Positions 11,227 to 21,170 of a DNA stretch of 64,000 nucleotides are shown in pieces. The notes beneath the pieces are model-generated. The model was not told the DNA's origin. It made no database searches and worked only from the letters and a program-made list of their open reading frames with translations. Made by a program: the position numbers and the translations under genes. The first letter of the stretch is position 1, and every line of letters starts with the position of its first letter. Source of the DNA: Endocalyx cinctus (Eukaryota; Ascomycota; Sordariomycetes; Amphisphaeriales; Apiosporaceae); assembly GCA_001600455.1 (NCBI GenBank), contig BCKC01000004.1, positions 3,460,915 through 3,524,914 on the forward strand, written 5' to 3'.

Positions 11227-13533
11227 TACTTTGTAGTACATTAACTAGTCATCAATGACGCTGGCGTAACCTAGACCGGGGTCGGCATCATTGTCAGCGG
11301 CCAAGCTATATCCGCGCATGCACATAACCAATAACCCCCATCAATGTTTAAAATAATAAAAATAAAATAACAATAATAAAGAAGGACATTTTGGTAATGT
11401 CTGTTTCATACTATCCTTCTGGAAAAATTCAATACCCCTAACCAAATAAAAGTTGCCCGGGGTCCAATTTGACCAGGATTGGGTCATTCTCCGAACGATC
11501 TCTTCCCAAACAAACCTTGTGTTGCCCTACAAATAGATCGTCATGGATTGCTTGAGACCGGGACGTGGCACTTTTACTTATACCCGGGTTATTAGTATTA
11601 TTATTTTTTATGTTGTTGTAATGTATGCGTGTGAGATAGAGAGAGTGCGTGTGTGAATTGCCTTGCCTGCCTGATAACTACTGGTTTTAATGTGCATATA
11701 TGCACACCGTTACAAGAGTGAAGCGCAGAGTCCGAGTAATTAAAGGAGGTGTTGTGGTAAGGGTTGAGGAACAACAGAAATATATTGTCCGAACTCCAGG
11801 GCAACTCCTTGAACGCCCACTGCCGGCAGGGGCCCTGTCCGAGGGGGATCTGCCAGCTCAGAGAGAAAAAAAAAGAATTGACTTGTGTGAGCTACCTGAT
11901 AAAACAAATATCGTTCGTTTGGTTTCTGCTTTTTCTTCGTTCCCGTTCGTCCCCGTCACTTATAGTTGCGTCATTAATATTCCGATCCTTAATGGAATAA
12001 AAAAAAATAAAAAAAGAGGCTTTCAGGGAGAAAAATAATAGCAATAATAATAATTGCATAAGGTGGTGAAGTCTTTCTGCGAGCTCATGCACGCGTCGTG
12101 GCAATGTCCATAAGCACTCAGTTTTAATAGCTCGCATGCTTCTTTGGTGTTCGATTCGATGTCTAAGATCCCTGAAAATAATAATAAGAATAATAAGAAT
12201 GATATGAAAAAAAAAAAAAAAAGCATTTTCTTAACTTTGCTTCACCAGGCGTATAATGTATGTCATACTAAGAATGACCTTACTTCCATGATGCCAGTTT
12301 GGCGCCCGCGCATCCCTCCGATCCTCTCATAGGCCTTTACTTGCTTTTTACTGATTCCTGTCTCCCCTTAACGATCTCCCAGAGAGGATATATCGACGAA
12401 ATAGTAAACGATACCTGGCCGAGGTAGTTAGACCTGTGGTGAAGTGCTACCCAACTATTAGTCCTTTTTTTACTACCTGACCGACTAGCATATAGAAAAT
12501 TTGATGTACGTTGTCTCCACAGTCTGATGTTTCGATACCACAAAGCCCTCACACCCCCGTCTGTCTTAACACTTCTTTTTTTTTTTGAGTGGATTCTTTT
12601 TTTTTTTTACCTGGACCCCTGGCCCAGGTCCCCCCCACTGCTACCGCTTCTTCTATCAACGAGAGAGGGTGGTGGTGGTCCACCAGTTCCTTGAGAAGGA
12701 CTTTCTATCCGGTATTTTTCCTTTCTTTTTTTATTATTCTGCTACCAAAAAAAACTCACACTGCACGATTCCGAGAAGGTGTCCTCATGATGCCCTGACC
12801 CTTTTCTTGTCCATTATAATGACACCCTGGAAGGAGGTATATCAGGGTTGCCAAAAAGAAGTAGTGTCGTTGGTTGGCGGAACCCTTGATACGTACCTAG
12901 GTAGTAGTAGACTGACGTGCCCTCCCGCCCTCGCGCCTCATTTTCTAAAGATTTCACCTCCGTTTATTGGCAGAAAATCTGTAAATAGTAACCAATCATG
13001 TTTGATACTTGAAGACACGCGAGGGACACTACCTTGATCTAAAGCCCCGGCTTTCTTGATACTAACCTTCACCTACTACTATACTACTACCGTTTACTCT
13101 CTCTCTATTTCCCTCCCTTCTCTCCTCCTCTTCCCGAAAAATCCACAACTACCTTCGATCTAGTATGACAAAGATTCCTGTCATACACACCCGTTCTGTA
13201 ACTCCCATTCACACTTACGCTCGTTTAATACTTGAAAAGCGGTGGCATTCTACCGAGAACAAAGCTATTTCTCTTCCTAGCCAGATCGTCGCTCCATTTC
13301 TAGTTCCATCCTACCCCCATCCATTATCATACCGGCGACTGCAGAGGGTTAACCGCCACTGCTAAGTGCAAGTCAGAACTGTAAAATAAATAATAATAAA
13401 AAAGTTGCATCTAGAGACAATCGTCAGAGATCGGGACCTCCTGAAGTGGGCTTCCATCAAAACAACTCTTTACATCCTTCCCCTCCTCCCCTAAAGCCCG
13501 GCCAATAACCCCCTTATTTCATCTGAAGAGCCG

Positions 13534-15746
13534 GTGCTTTCCCTCTTTCTCTCCCCTTCCAAGAGAGATAAGATAGAGAAGAAGAAGAAGAAAAAGAAGA
13601 AAAAAGGAGGCCTGTTCGAGGCGATTTGGAAAACACCCACCGGCAACGTGGATATCAGCTCCCTACTCAAAGCGTCCGACTCAAATGAGTCCTCTATATC
13701 CCCTACCCAGCAGCGGCAGCAACAACAGCAACAACAACAGCAAAGCCAAACCGAACCAGCACCGTCCCATACCGCTACTACGGTAGCGGCGTCTACGACG
13801 GCGACCACTACGGCAACCATTACCACGACGGCGGCGACGGGGACGACCACGACGACGGAGGTGACGTTCGCCGCGCCTTTGTTCGCGGTAGCAAACCCTT
13901 CGCGTTTAGTAGGAGGTGGAGGAGGCCTCGGGCCGCTGGCCGTCGGACCGATACCTAGATCTTCTAGTACTACTAACACTACTACCATTACCACGGGTAA
14001 ACGTGGAGGCAACGGCAGCAACAACAACAATATGCCGGCCCCCGACTCGCCGGAGGCCCCGCCGAGAAAGCAGACGAAATGGTCTCCGGAAGAGGACGCT
14101 ATTATCATCCAGCTCAGGGGCAGCGGTATGAAATGGGAGGACATCGCGAAGCGTTTGCCGGGTCGGACCGTGATCGCGTGTCGGCTCCATTACCAGAACT
14201 ACTTGGAGAGGAGGCCGGAGTGGGATGAAGATCGCAAGAATAAGCTCGCAAGACTATACGAGAGGTAAGTTTGTTCGCTTCCCCTTTTTTTTTCATCCGT
14301 GGACATCTGAAAAGGGGGAGGGAGGGAAGGGGAGGGAAAGGGGTGGGAGTAAAGGACAAAACGGGAGGGAGTGGGCAAGAACGAAGAAAGGAGAGAAGGG
14401 GAAGAAGAAAAAGAAACAGAAGAAGTCGTGAAATGATTAAAGAAAACTCCGAGCCACTGTGAGAGAACGAGAGGAGAAATTCTTGATGAATTTTCGAAAA
14501 GAGAACGAAAAATGAGAACAAAAAAAAAACGAAGGAGCGGTGAAGAGAAGAGAGAAGAGCAACCGAGTCAGAAGATTATCCAGCGTGGAATACGCACACA
14601 CACACACACACACAAAAGAAAAAACAGAGTGAGAGGAAGAGATAACACCAGAAGAAGAAGAAAAAGAAGAGCAAAAAGAGAAAGATTCTAACGAACGATT
14701 TTTAAAACCCAAACAATAGATTCAAACCCGACATGTGGGCGAAAGTAGCCGGGGAGCTGCAGATGCCGTGGCGAGCGGTCGAAGCGATGCACTGGTACCT
14801 CGGCGAGCAAGACATGGCGCGCAGGGCGGGCGTGACCCCCTTTTCGCTCATGGCGACCACGTCGGACGCGCCGGCCCCGTCGTTACCGCCTCCGCCGCCA
14901 CCGCCGGCGCCATCGTCATCCACGTCGTCATCACGTAATCTACGGGATTCGCCGCGCCACCATCACCACCACCATCATCATACCCCGCATTCCTCGTTGC
15001 AAGGAGGAGGAGGAGGAGGAGGAGGAAGCGCAGTCTCGTCGCGAGGAGGAGAGGTACAACCGCAGAGAGGCTACGGAGGCGGCGGCGGTGGTGGTGGCGG
15101 CATAAGTCGCGCGTCGACGGCGGGCGCCCCTCCGTCCCTGCAAGCGAACCGAGCCCTCACGCCGAGAAGGGAAAGCATGCCCCCGATGCCGCCGCAAGCG
15201 TCTCATTACCAGCATCATCAGCATCACCACCACCACAGCTACGTGCCGTACCACGCCGACCACGCGCCCGACACGTACGGATACGGGTCCTCGCATCATC
15301 ACCAACACCAACAGCACCAACGACAACTATCCCCGGGCCCGCCCTTACCCCCGCCTCTCCCGCCCTCCCTGCACCCGCAGCACCACCACCAGCACCACCA
15401 CCCGGGGGGACCCCTCCCGCCGATCCAGACGCACGGGACCCCGCAGCGACCGGGGGTCCTGCCGGGCGTGGCCGAGCTCACGACGGGCGCCAGCCCGTAC
15501 AGCACGCCGGCGTACTCGATGGGCGCGCCGAGCGCGAGCCCGGCCCACAGCGCGACGGCGAGCCCGGGCCCCTTCTCGACCGCGACGGCCGCGGCCGCGG
15601 CGGTGGGGTCGCCGCGGTTCGAGCCGTCCTCCTTGTCGTCCTACTCCTCGTACAAGCGGAGGCGCAGCCCCGACGTCGTCCTGCCCGTCGAGGCGAGCAG
15701 GAGGAGGCATCTGGATCCGAGGCAGGGATCGCCTTATCATCCGTAG
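13534..15746 (+). CDS. Myb/SANT-type DNA-binding protein with low-complexity tracts
   Basis: A predicted nuclear transcriptional regulator. Exon 1 (13534-14264) ends in a Myb repeat at about residues 180-228 (KWSPEEDAIIIQLRGSG through CRLHYQNYLE). A 455-nt intron (14265-14719, GTAAGT to TAG) joins in frame to exon 2 (14720-15746) and rebuilds LYERFKPDMWAKVAGEL. This starts a second SANT-like helical segment (residues about 244-286, Trp at each end). The rest is disordered: Gln run and Thr/Ala-rich segment before the Myb repeat, then Pro-, Gly- and His-rich runs and a final KRRRSPDV basic patch. The predicted product is 585 residues. The start is uncertain: the first Met precedes a nine-Lys run encoded by a GAA/AAG purine tract, and the conserved-looking part begins at DISSLL. 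A short upstream exon is possible. Targets are unknown. Confidence 0.82.
14265..14719 (+). other. unusually long, purine-rich intron of the Myb gene
   Basis: At 455 nt this is the longest intron in the window after SERF intron 1. After a T-run near the donor, the transcribed strand is almost continuously GA-rich, with GGGAGG, GAAGAAGAA and AGAGAAG words, and contains a (CA)n run at 14595-14614. It ends CAATAG just before the Phe-Lys-Pro codons of exon 2. Confidence 0.8.
14595..14614. repeat. (CA)n microsatellite in Myb intron
   Basis: Ten CA dinucleotides in tandem inside the purine-rich intron. Confidence 0.95.
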
Positions 15747-15813
15747 ATGGATGAAGAAAAGGGAAGGAGAAAAGAAAGAAAAAAAAAGTCAAGAAACAAC
15801 AAAAAAATGATTT

Positions 15814-15815
<2 letters not shown>

Positions 15816-15847
<32 letters not shown>
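15816..15847. repeat. T15-A17 palindromic homopolymer tract
   Basis: Fifteen T followed directly by seventeen A shortly after the Myb stop codon. On either strand this could act as a poly-A/efficiency element or simply be slippage DNA. Confidence 0.85.
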
Positions 15848-16127
15848 CAAAATAACATATAAAAAAAGGCACTTACTAACCTAGCATGATTTGGTCATTT
15901 TTATTGAAACGGAATTTTTATTTTTCCCCCTTAAAGAGGAGGAAATGGAGTAAACAGGATCACATTTATCACATTCATACACGGTCATAGGGATATAAGA
16001 GAAAGAGACGGAACGTAACGACACACACATAAACGGGGAACAACAGGAAGACAAGAAAGTATGGCAGTCATTATTGTTAAAATTTTTATCTATGTTTGGA
16101 TTAATCTTCATGTCTCTGTTAGCAAAG

Positions 16128-16155
16128 TTTTTTTTTTTTTTTTTTTTTTTTTTTT
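16128..16155. repeat. 28-base poly-T run
   Basis: Uninterrupted T run in the convergent spacer. Confidence 0.9.
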
Positions 16156-17429
16156 CACGATCCGGCGTTTCCAGCAAGCGTTTTCCCTCTACACCCCCCT
16201 TTTTTTTTTTTCTAACGCTTCACGCTCGGATTTTCATTTTTATTTTTTTACCCCTGTACTCTTTTCTTTGATCTTGTTTTCTTTTTATTGTTGTTTTTAT
16301 TTCTTCATCTTGTTTTTTAATCATGGTCTGGAGTGTGTTTTATGTTTTATTTTATCAAATGTCATGAGGTCACAGAAATAGAAAGGAAGAGAGGGTGTTT
16401 AAATTTAGGAAATGTCATCTTTTTTTTCGGGGGAGAAAAAAAACGATAACAAACATCTGATAGACGAGATATATGTCTTTTTATTTTTCTTATTCTTTTA
16501 ACATAATCATCTTACCAGTTGGGATAAACAGGCACCGGCCGACTAATACTATTACACGACACAACCTTCCATATATTCTCTATTCTCCTCTTCCCAACCT
16601 CTTTGTCCCCCGGTAAATACGGTTCGAGCCGAACGGAAGAGCGATATTCATACATCGTGGTGATCTTCACCCGGCGACAAAGCTAGCTAGCTAGCTGGCT
16701 AGCAAGCAAGCGAGTTTTCGTCTTATTATTCTTCGAGATCGAAGTCTAGAGCCATCTCTCAACGAGTAGCCACGAGACACCGAGCGTCTGAATATTAGTT
16801 CAATATGCATCGAAGAAAAGATTATAGGGAACGAGGAGGTGTTGTCTCAATTCTTCTTTTTCTCTTCTATTTTTTCAACCCTTCCATTACTCCCTTTAAT
16901 TTCAAGAGACGAAAAAGAAAAAGAAAAAAACTATTTCGGCCTCTCTCATATCATATTTGTCTTCAACACTTTTTTTTTTTTTTTTTTCAACATTCTTCTC
17001 CCAAGGCGCAAACGTAAAGCATTGTTACAAGGAATGGTTATTAAAGGGGGGGATGGTGACGGACAGGGGGGGGACTGCATGTATGAAATGATATGATACG
17101 ACTTTAGGAAGAAATTTTATTTTTTGAAAGATATCTCGTCATTTTTTTTTCCTGAATGTTTTTTTTTTTTTCTTCTTTTTATTTTAATATTTCATGTCAT
17201 GATAGATCGAGATCAAACAGGAACGAGAGAAAAAATCAGACAAAAGTATAAAAAAAAGACAGGGTTAGAGAAGGTGTTTCTCATCTTTCTTAGACGAGTA
17301 CATAACATCCATAACGCATATCGATATCGGTATTAATGCCTCGAGTCGATGGGAAAGCGACTATTTTATACGGTAGAAAAATAATAAACAAAGTCAAAGA
17401 TATCTAATGCTCCCCAAGGTTTTATTTCT

Positions 17430-18515
17430 TCATGTGCTAGGTTTACCGATTACCCACCAATTATCTTTCTCGTAGCCGCTATCAAGTACTATGCCACCTG
17501 CGGCTATCATGTCCTCCTCCAGCTCGCCCTTCCGATACAAGTGGTAGTACCGTTGGTATACAGTCTCCGGAGCAGCAGCAGGAGGCGGCGGCGCCGGTTC
17601 CTCCGCCGTTATCTCGTCAACTTTTCCCTCCTCCGCCTCCCCACCGTCCCCGACGAATTTCTTCGGCTTCCCCTTCTTCCTAGGCTTATTCTTCGGCGTC
17701 TTCGCTTTCGCCTTCCTATTCTGAATCACCCACGGCACGAGCTGATCCTGCTGCATGCCCTCGTCGTAACCCCTGCGACTCGCGCTCTGCTCGAGCGCCC
17801 AGACATAAACCAAGACCGTCCCGTCCGGCCGCCTCGCGCAATCGAGCAGGGCCCGCACGGCCTGGACGCGCCTCTCGCGCGTCGACAGGTGATGCACGAC
17901 GGCGACGCAGATGACGTAATCGGCTCGCCGGGGGCAAAAAGGAAGGTCGAGACCGTCGGCGACGGCGACCTCGCAGCTGCGGGGGACGCCCCCGTGATCG
18001 CGCGCTAGCCGGATCAGCGCCCGGCTGCGGTCGCACCCGATCGTGTACAGGCGAGGCCGGTTCACGCCGAGGTACTTCCCGTTCCCGCACCCGACGTCGA
18101 AGCCGACGGACCCGGGCGGCTGCGAGGTCAGGTACGAGGCGACCAGGGGCCACGGCTTGTACCGGGTCTCGGAAAAGTGCGGCGCGATTGATTCGTAGAC
18201 GCTGTGGACGTGCTCCTCCTCGTACGAGGCTGCTGTTGCGTTGGCGGTAGAGCTAACAGTAGTAGTAGCGTCGTTGGGTTTGGTGGCTGTGGTGGTAGTA
18301 GCGGTGGTGGTTCCTTCGGTGGCATTTGTGTCACCGTCACCGCCAGCAGGTGGGCGAGGGTTAGTAGTAGTAGCGGTAGGACCTGTTATGTCTGAAACTG
18401 AAACAGACCGGGGTTCAGATCTAGTGTTCCCGCTGCTAGATCCAAGATCTGAGCCAAGCCCGACGGAAGCGCCACGCAAACGGGAAGAAACATAAGCACC
18501 GCTACCGAACTCCAT
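17430..18515 (-). CDS. TRM9: tRNA (carboxymethyluridine-34) methyltransferase Trm9
   Basis: Trm9, with Trm112, methylates the carboxymethyl group on wobble uridine to give mcm5U/mcm5s2U in tRNA-Arg and tRNA-Glu type tRNAs; it is cytosolic. The single exon encodes 361 residues. The SAM-dependent methyltransferase fold is clear: VYESIAPHFSETRYKPW entry, motif I DVGCGNGKYLG (about 140-150), the CDRS acidic strand, VVHHLST (about 206-212) and ALEQSASRRGYDEG followed by QDQLVPWV. The C-terminal YQRYYHLYRKGELEEDM and GYEKDNWWVI segments match the family end. Between VPWV and YQRYYH lies a Lys-rich then acidic insert. The first ~95 residues are a Ser/Thr/Gly-rich extension not needed for the fold, making the protein longer than the roughly 280-residue yeast enzyme. 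Adjacent genes give no functional link. Confidence 0.95.
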   Translation of the reverse strand: MEFGSGAYVSSRLRGASVGLGSDLGSSSGNTRSEPRSVSVSDITGPTATTTNPRPPAGGDGDTNATEGTTTATTTTATKPNDATTTVSSTANATAASYEEEHVHSVYESIAPHFSETRYKPWPLVASYLTSQPPGSVGFDVGCGNGKYLGVNRPRLYTIGCDRSRALIRLARDHGGVPRSCEVAVADGLDLPFCPRRADYVICVAVVHHLSTRERRVQAVRALLDCARRPDGTVLVYVWALEQSASRRGYDEGMQQDQLVPWVIQNRKAKAKTPKNKPRKKGKPKKFVGDGGEAEEGKVDEITAEEPAPPPPAAAPETVYQRYYHLYRKGELEEDMIAAGGIVLDSGYEKDNWWVIGKPST

Positions 18516-19571
18516 TATCGATCGCCCCGTGCGCCAGGAACCTACTGGAACTGATCAAATCAGGGCTTGGGAGAAATATTCCTGCTTTTTCGTTTGGGCC
18601 TCGTCTGCACGCCTCATTTATGTCTGTCGTGTCTTTAGTTGTTCCTAGGGTTGTATTTATGTAAACCGACTAGCTGCTAGTTGCTGCTGTCCAACGTTGC
18701 TAACTTATCATATAATGATATAGGATCAAGCCAAGTCGATTAGATAATGCTTAGATGCTGCGTAAAGAGGCGAGGCGTAATCCTCTAAGTCCCCTTTTCC
18801 CTGGCTGAATTATCCTATCGGGACAAATAGTGACTTGTGTGATAGTGGACGGAGACACGAGAAAAAAAAAACGAGAAAAAAAGATTAAAATCTTGAAGAC
18901 TGTCTCTTCGTATGATCCTTCGCTTGATCCTTGGAATAAAATCAGACTAGTACCACGTGAAAATGAAAGACTTCATGTGTCTCAGACAGTTATCTGAATC
19001 ATCCACCGAACTCGGGCTCGACCGCCTTTTTTTGCTTTTCTTCAGCGCGTGTCTTGGATGCTGAGGGATTGTATGTTGTCTCTCGGAACTCGGGCGAGAT
19101 AATGCGTTAGTGGCGTTTTTTTGACTCTTTCTGGGACCGGTAACACAAATGCAAATTTCACTTAGTCGTTAATGCTGTCCGAGACAAAAATGCATTTTTT
19201 TTTTATAACTGATTATGCAGGATATGGTTCATAAGTTAAAATCTATTCGTGAGGAGAATGAAACGGGTGGGCGATGTGTACCAGACGAGTGGGTATACGG
19301 GGTTTATAATTTTTCTATTTAGCTCATTATTTTTTTCGGGGTTAAGATGATTGTACCTTTACATGTATCTTCATCTCCGTTTAAGACAACACAAAGTTAT
19401 TTATCAATTGCACCGATATATTCAAAACTACGGTCTCAGGATATTTTCCTTGATGTAATTATATTGCGTTGTGAAACATAATTTCTTTCTCTCCTTCTAT
19501 TTTACCCCTGCCGTATTTCTATTGATCATAGGACATATGAGTTGTCTTTGACTAGTAAGTATGTAGTATTG
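18516..19571. other. spacer between TRM9 start and AKR 3' end
   Basis: TRM9 promoter and 5' leader plus the 3' flank of the aldo-keto reductase. AT-rich with short A and T runs. No open frame with coding character or splice framework was seen. Confidence 0.65.
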
Positions 19572-20531
19572 CTAGTTCTCCCCTATAAGCGCCTTAAATT
19601 CTGTGAGGCAATCCGACCACACTTGTTTTCCTTTCTCGCTCTGAGAATAGCCGTCGACGATATCGGTCACTCTCAAATCGGCCGACATATGGTCCTCATT
19701 TGTGGTACCGTCGAGAATAGTAGTTCCCTCCAATCCCAAGACAAGCGCGTAGAGAGCCACGGCCTCCTCGATTTCCGCGCTTCTCGCTAATTTCGACACA
19801 GGTGCACATTTCATAAGCTGAGGGTTTCCTGACAATGTCCAGAATGATTGGAAGATGATCCCTTTGTCCCTACAGAAAGCCCGAAGGTCGACTTCCCACC
19901 CGGTACTGGGATAGAACCGGTTCTGCACGCAAGCTGGACGAATCGTCACTTCAGGCGTTTCGCAGATGTACTCGAGTATGTCGAGAGAGGTGTTAGAGAT
20001 TCCCAATTGCCTGATGCGATGCGGCACGTAAGTCTCGAGGGCCTTCCAAACTCGGATGGTGTCCTCCACCGTCCGCAATGGTGAGTGGAGTACTAGGCTG
20101 TCGATATACGCTTCCCCGGAGTCTTCGAAGGTGAAATTCCGAAGCGAAGAGGCGACCGAAGCGTGAACCTGGTCTTCTAGCGGGTCTTTCGGATTATACG
20201 GAAGGTTGTCCGGATCTTGCCCTCCTATGGAAGTGAATTTTGTTTGAATCTATGCCGATGTTAGTAGGGTCTATATACTGATAACCTACTACGACTTTGG
20301 CCAGGAGAGTCGTACAAACAGATCCTTCCTCTTTACTATGCCAGAGGATATGGCAGACCGAATACCAGCGCCTACTAGTGCTTCATTATAATGGCGCGGC
20401 TGTGCTGCCGTATCAATACCGCGGAAACCATGCCTTAAAGCTGCCAAGACGAGATTTGCCGTGGCATCCTTCTTCCAAGCTGTGCCATAGAGCAGCTTTG
20501 GCATCGATTTTGAAGTAATCGAGGCTGACAT
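19572..20531 (-). CDS. aldo-keto reductase
   Basis: NAD(P)H-dependent oxidoreductase of the aldo-keto reductase TIM-barrel superfamily, expected to reduce aldehydes or ketones in the cytosol; substrate unknown. Exon 1 (20531-20316) and exon 2 (20249-19572) flank a 66-nt intron (20315-20250) with a CTAAC branch site and TAG acceptor. The phase-0 join restores DLF-IQTKFTSIGGQDP. The catalytic tetrad is visible: Asp40 and Tyr48 (GIDTAAQPRHY), Lys76 (QTKF) and His127 (LVLHSPL). Later barrel strands include RQLGISN, QNRFYPSTGW and IIFQSFWTLSGNP. The predicted 297 residues are normal for the family. An in-frame Met at 20600 would add 23 residues; I chose 20531 because MSASITSKSMPKLLYG gives the usual short N-terminus. 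It is divergently paired with the oxidoreductase at 21171. Confidence 0.93.
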
Positions 20532-21170
20532 TGACGATATTTCGGATATAAACTTGATATTATATGTATTCAAGTTTCGCTTAAGTATGGGGATATGCAA
20601 AGAAAGCTTTGTATACTATATAAAGTACAGCTTAATATCTTATAAACAACTATAATAATTAATAACCGATTAATTCACTCCGATACGTCATCATGTCATA
20701 TATCACTTTGCGAAATAATGAGTATATTTCTTAGGTACTCCGTAGGTATTATTTTATGCGCTGAGATAAACTAAAATACAGGTTACATCTATCACTATGA
20801 ATAGGTATAAATACATACTAATTCAATAAATATCCCCGGGTATTTTTCCCTACCCCGCCCTGCCCGCCTCGAGTATACGCATACCATGGATAGTATACAG
20901 TTTGACAGTAATGTGATAAGTTATAAACATATGGGCCTCAGTGACGATAAGTTCCACCCCATCTAGATATCGGAACCTGGACTTCCTTCTATTTATTGAT
21001 CTTTTATTCATGTTTCTGACCATCTGTTATATGAAAAGTTTTTACCTTGCATTGAAAATTCCCAATAGATAAAAAGAAAGAAAGCTATTCAAACACATTG
21101 AAACCAACTGCTTCGAATCACATTAAAAAAAAAAATCATAAGAAGCAAGGGGGAACACGATACCTCAACT
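20532..21170. promoter_or_regulatory. divergent promoter region between two oxidoreductase genes
   Basis: 639 bp separate the start codons of the AKR (-) and the dihydrodiol-dehydrogenase-like gene (+), so both promoters must lie here. The sequence is AT-rich. No specific operator can be assigned by eye. Confidence 0.5.

Larger units (their letters stand above)
5652..13533. other. 7.9-kb gene-poor region
   Basis: No gene can be called securely in this stretch between cofactor B and the Myb gene. It is AT-rich, with many homopolymer runs, a three-copy 9-bp repeat near 6508-6534, a (TTA)n tract near 7788-7809 and a dense TACCTAGG-type repeat patch at 11109-11226. Small GC-richer islands at about 7520-7660, 7840-7920 and 11690-12330 look partly coding on the minus strand; they are discussed as findings. 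The last few hundred bases (about 12600-13530) include CT-rich sequence that is probably promoter and 5' leader of the Myb gene. Confidence 0.6.
15747..17429. other. convergent intergenic spacer with long homopolymers
   Basis: Lies between the 3' ends of the Myb gene (+) and TRM9 (-). It holds a T15-A17 tract (15816-15847), a 28-T run (16128-16155) and further T runs near 16200, 16970 and 17160. Short open frames here are products of the homopolymers. No gene is supported. Confidence 0.7.

Noticed and set aside
13491..14144. 217-codon frame antisense to the Myb gene
   Set aside because: Mirror of the low-complexity coding tract (poly-Cys and poly-Phe from Gln and Lys codons); no independent gene evidence.
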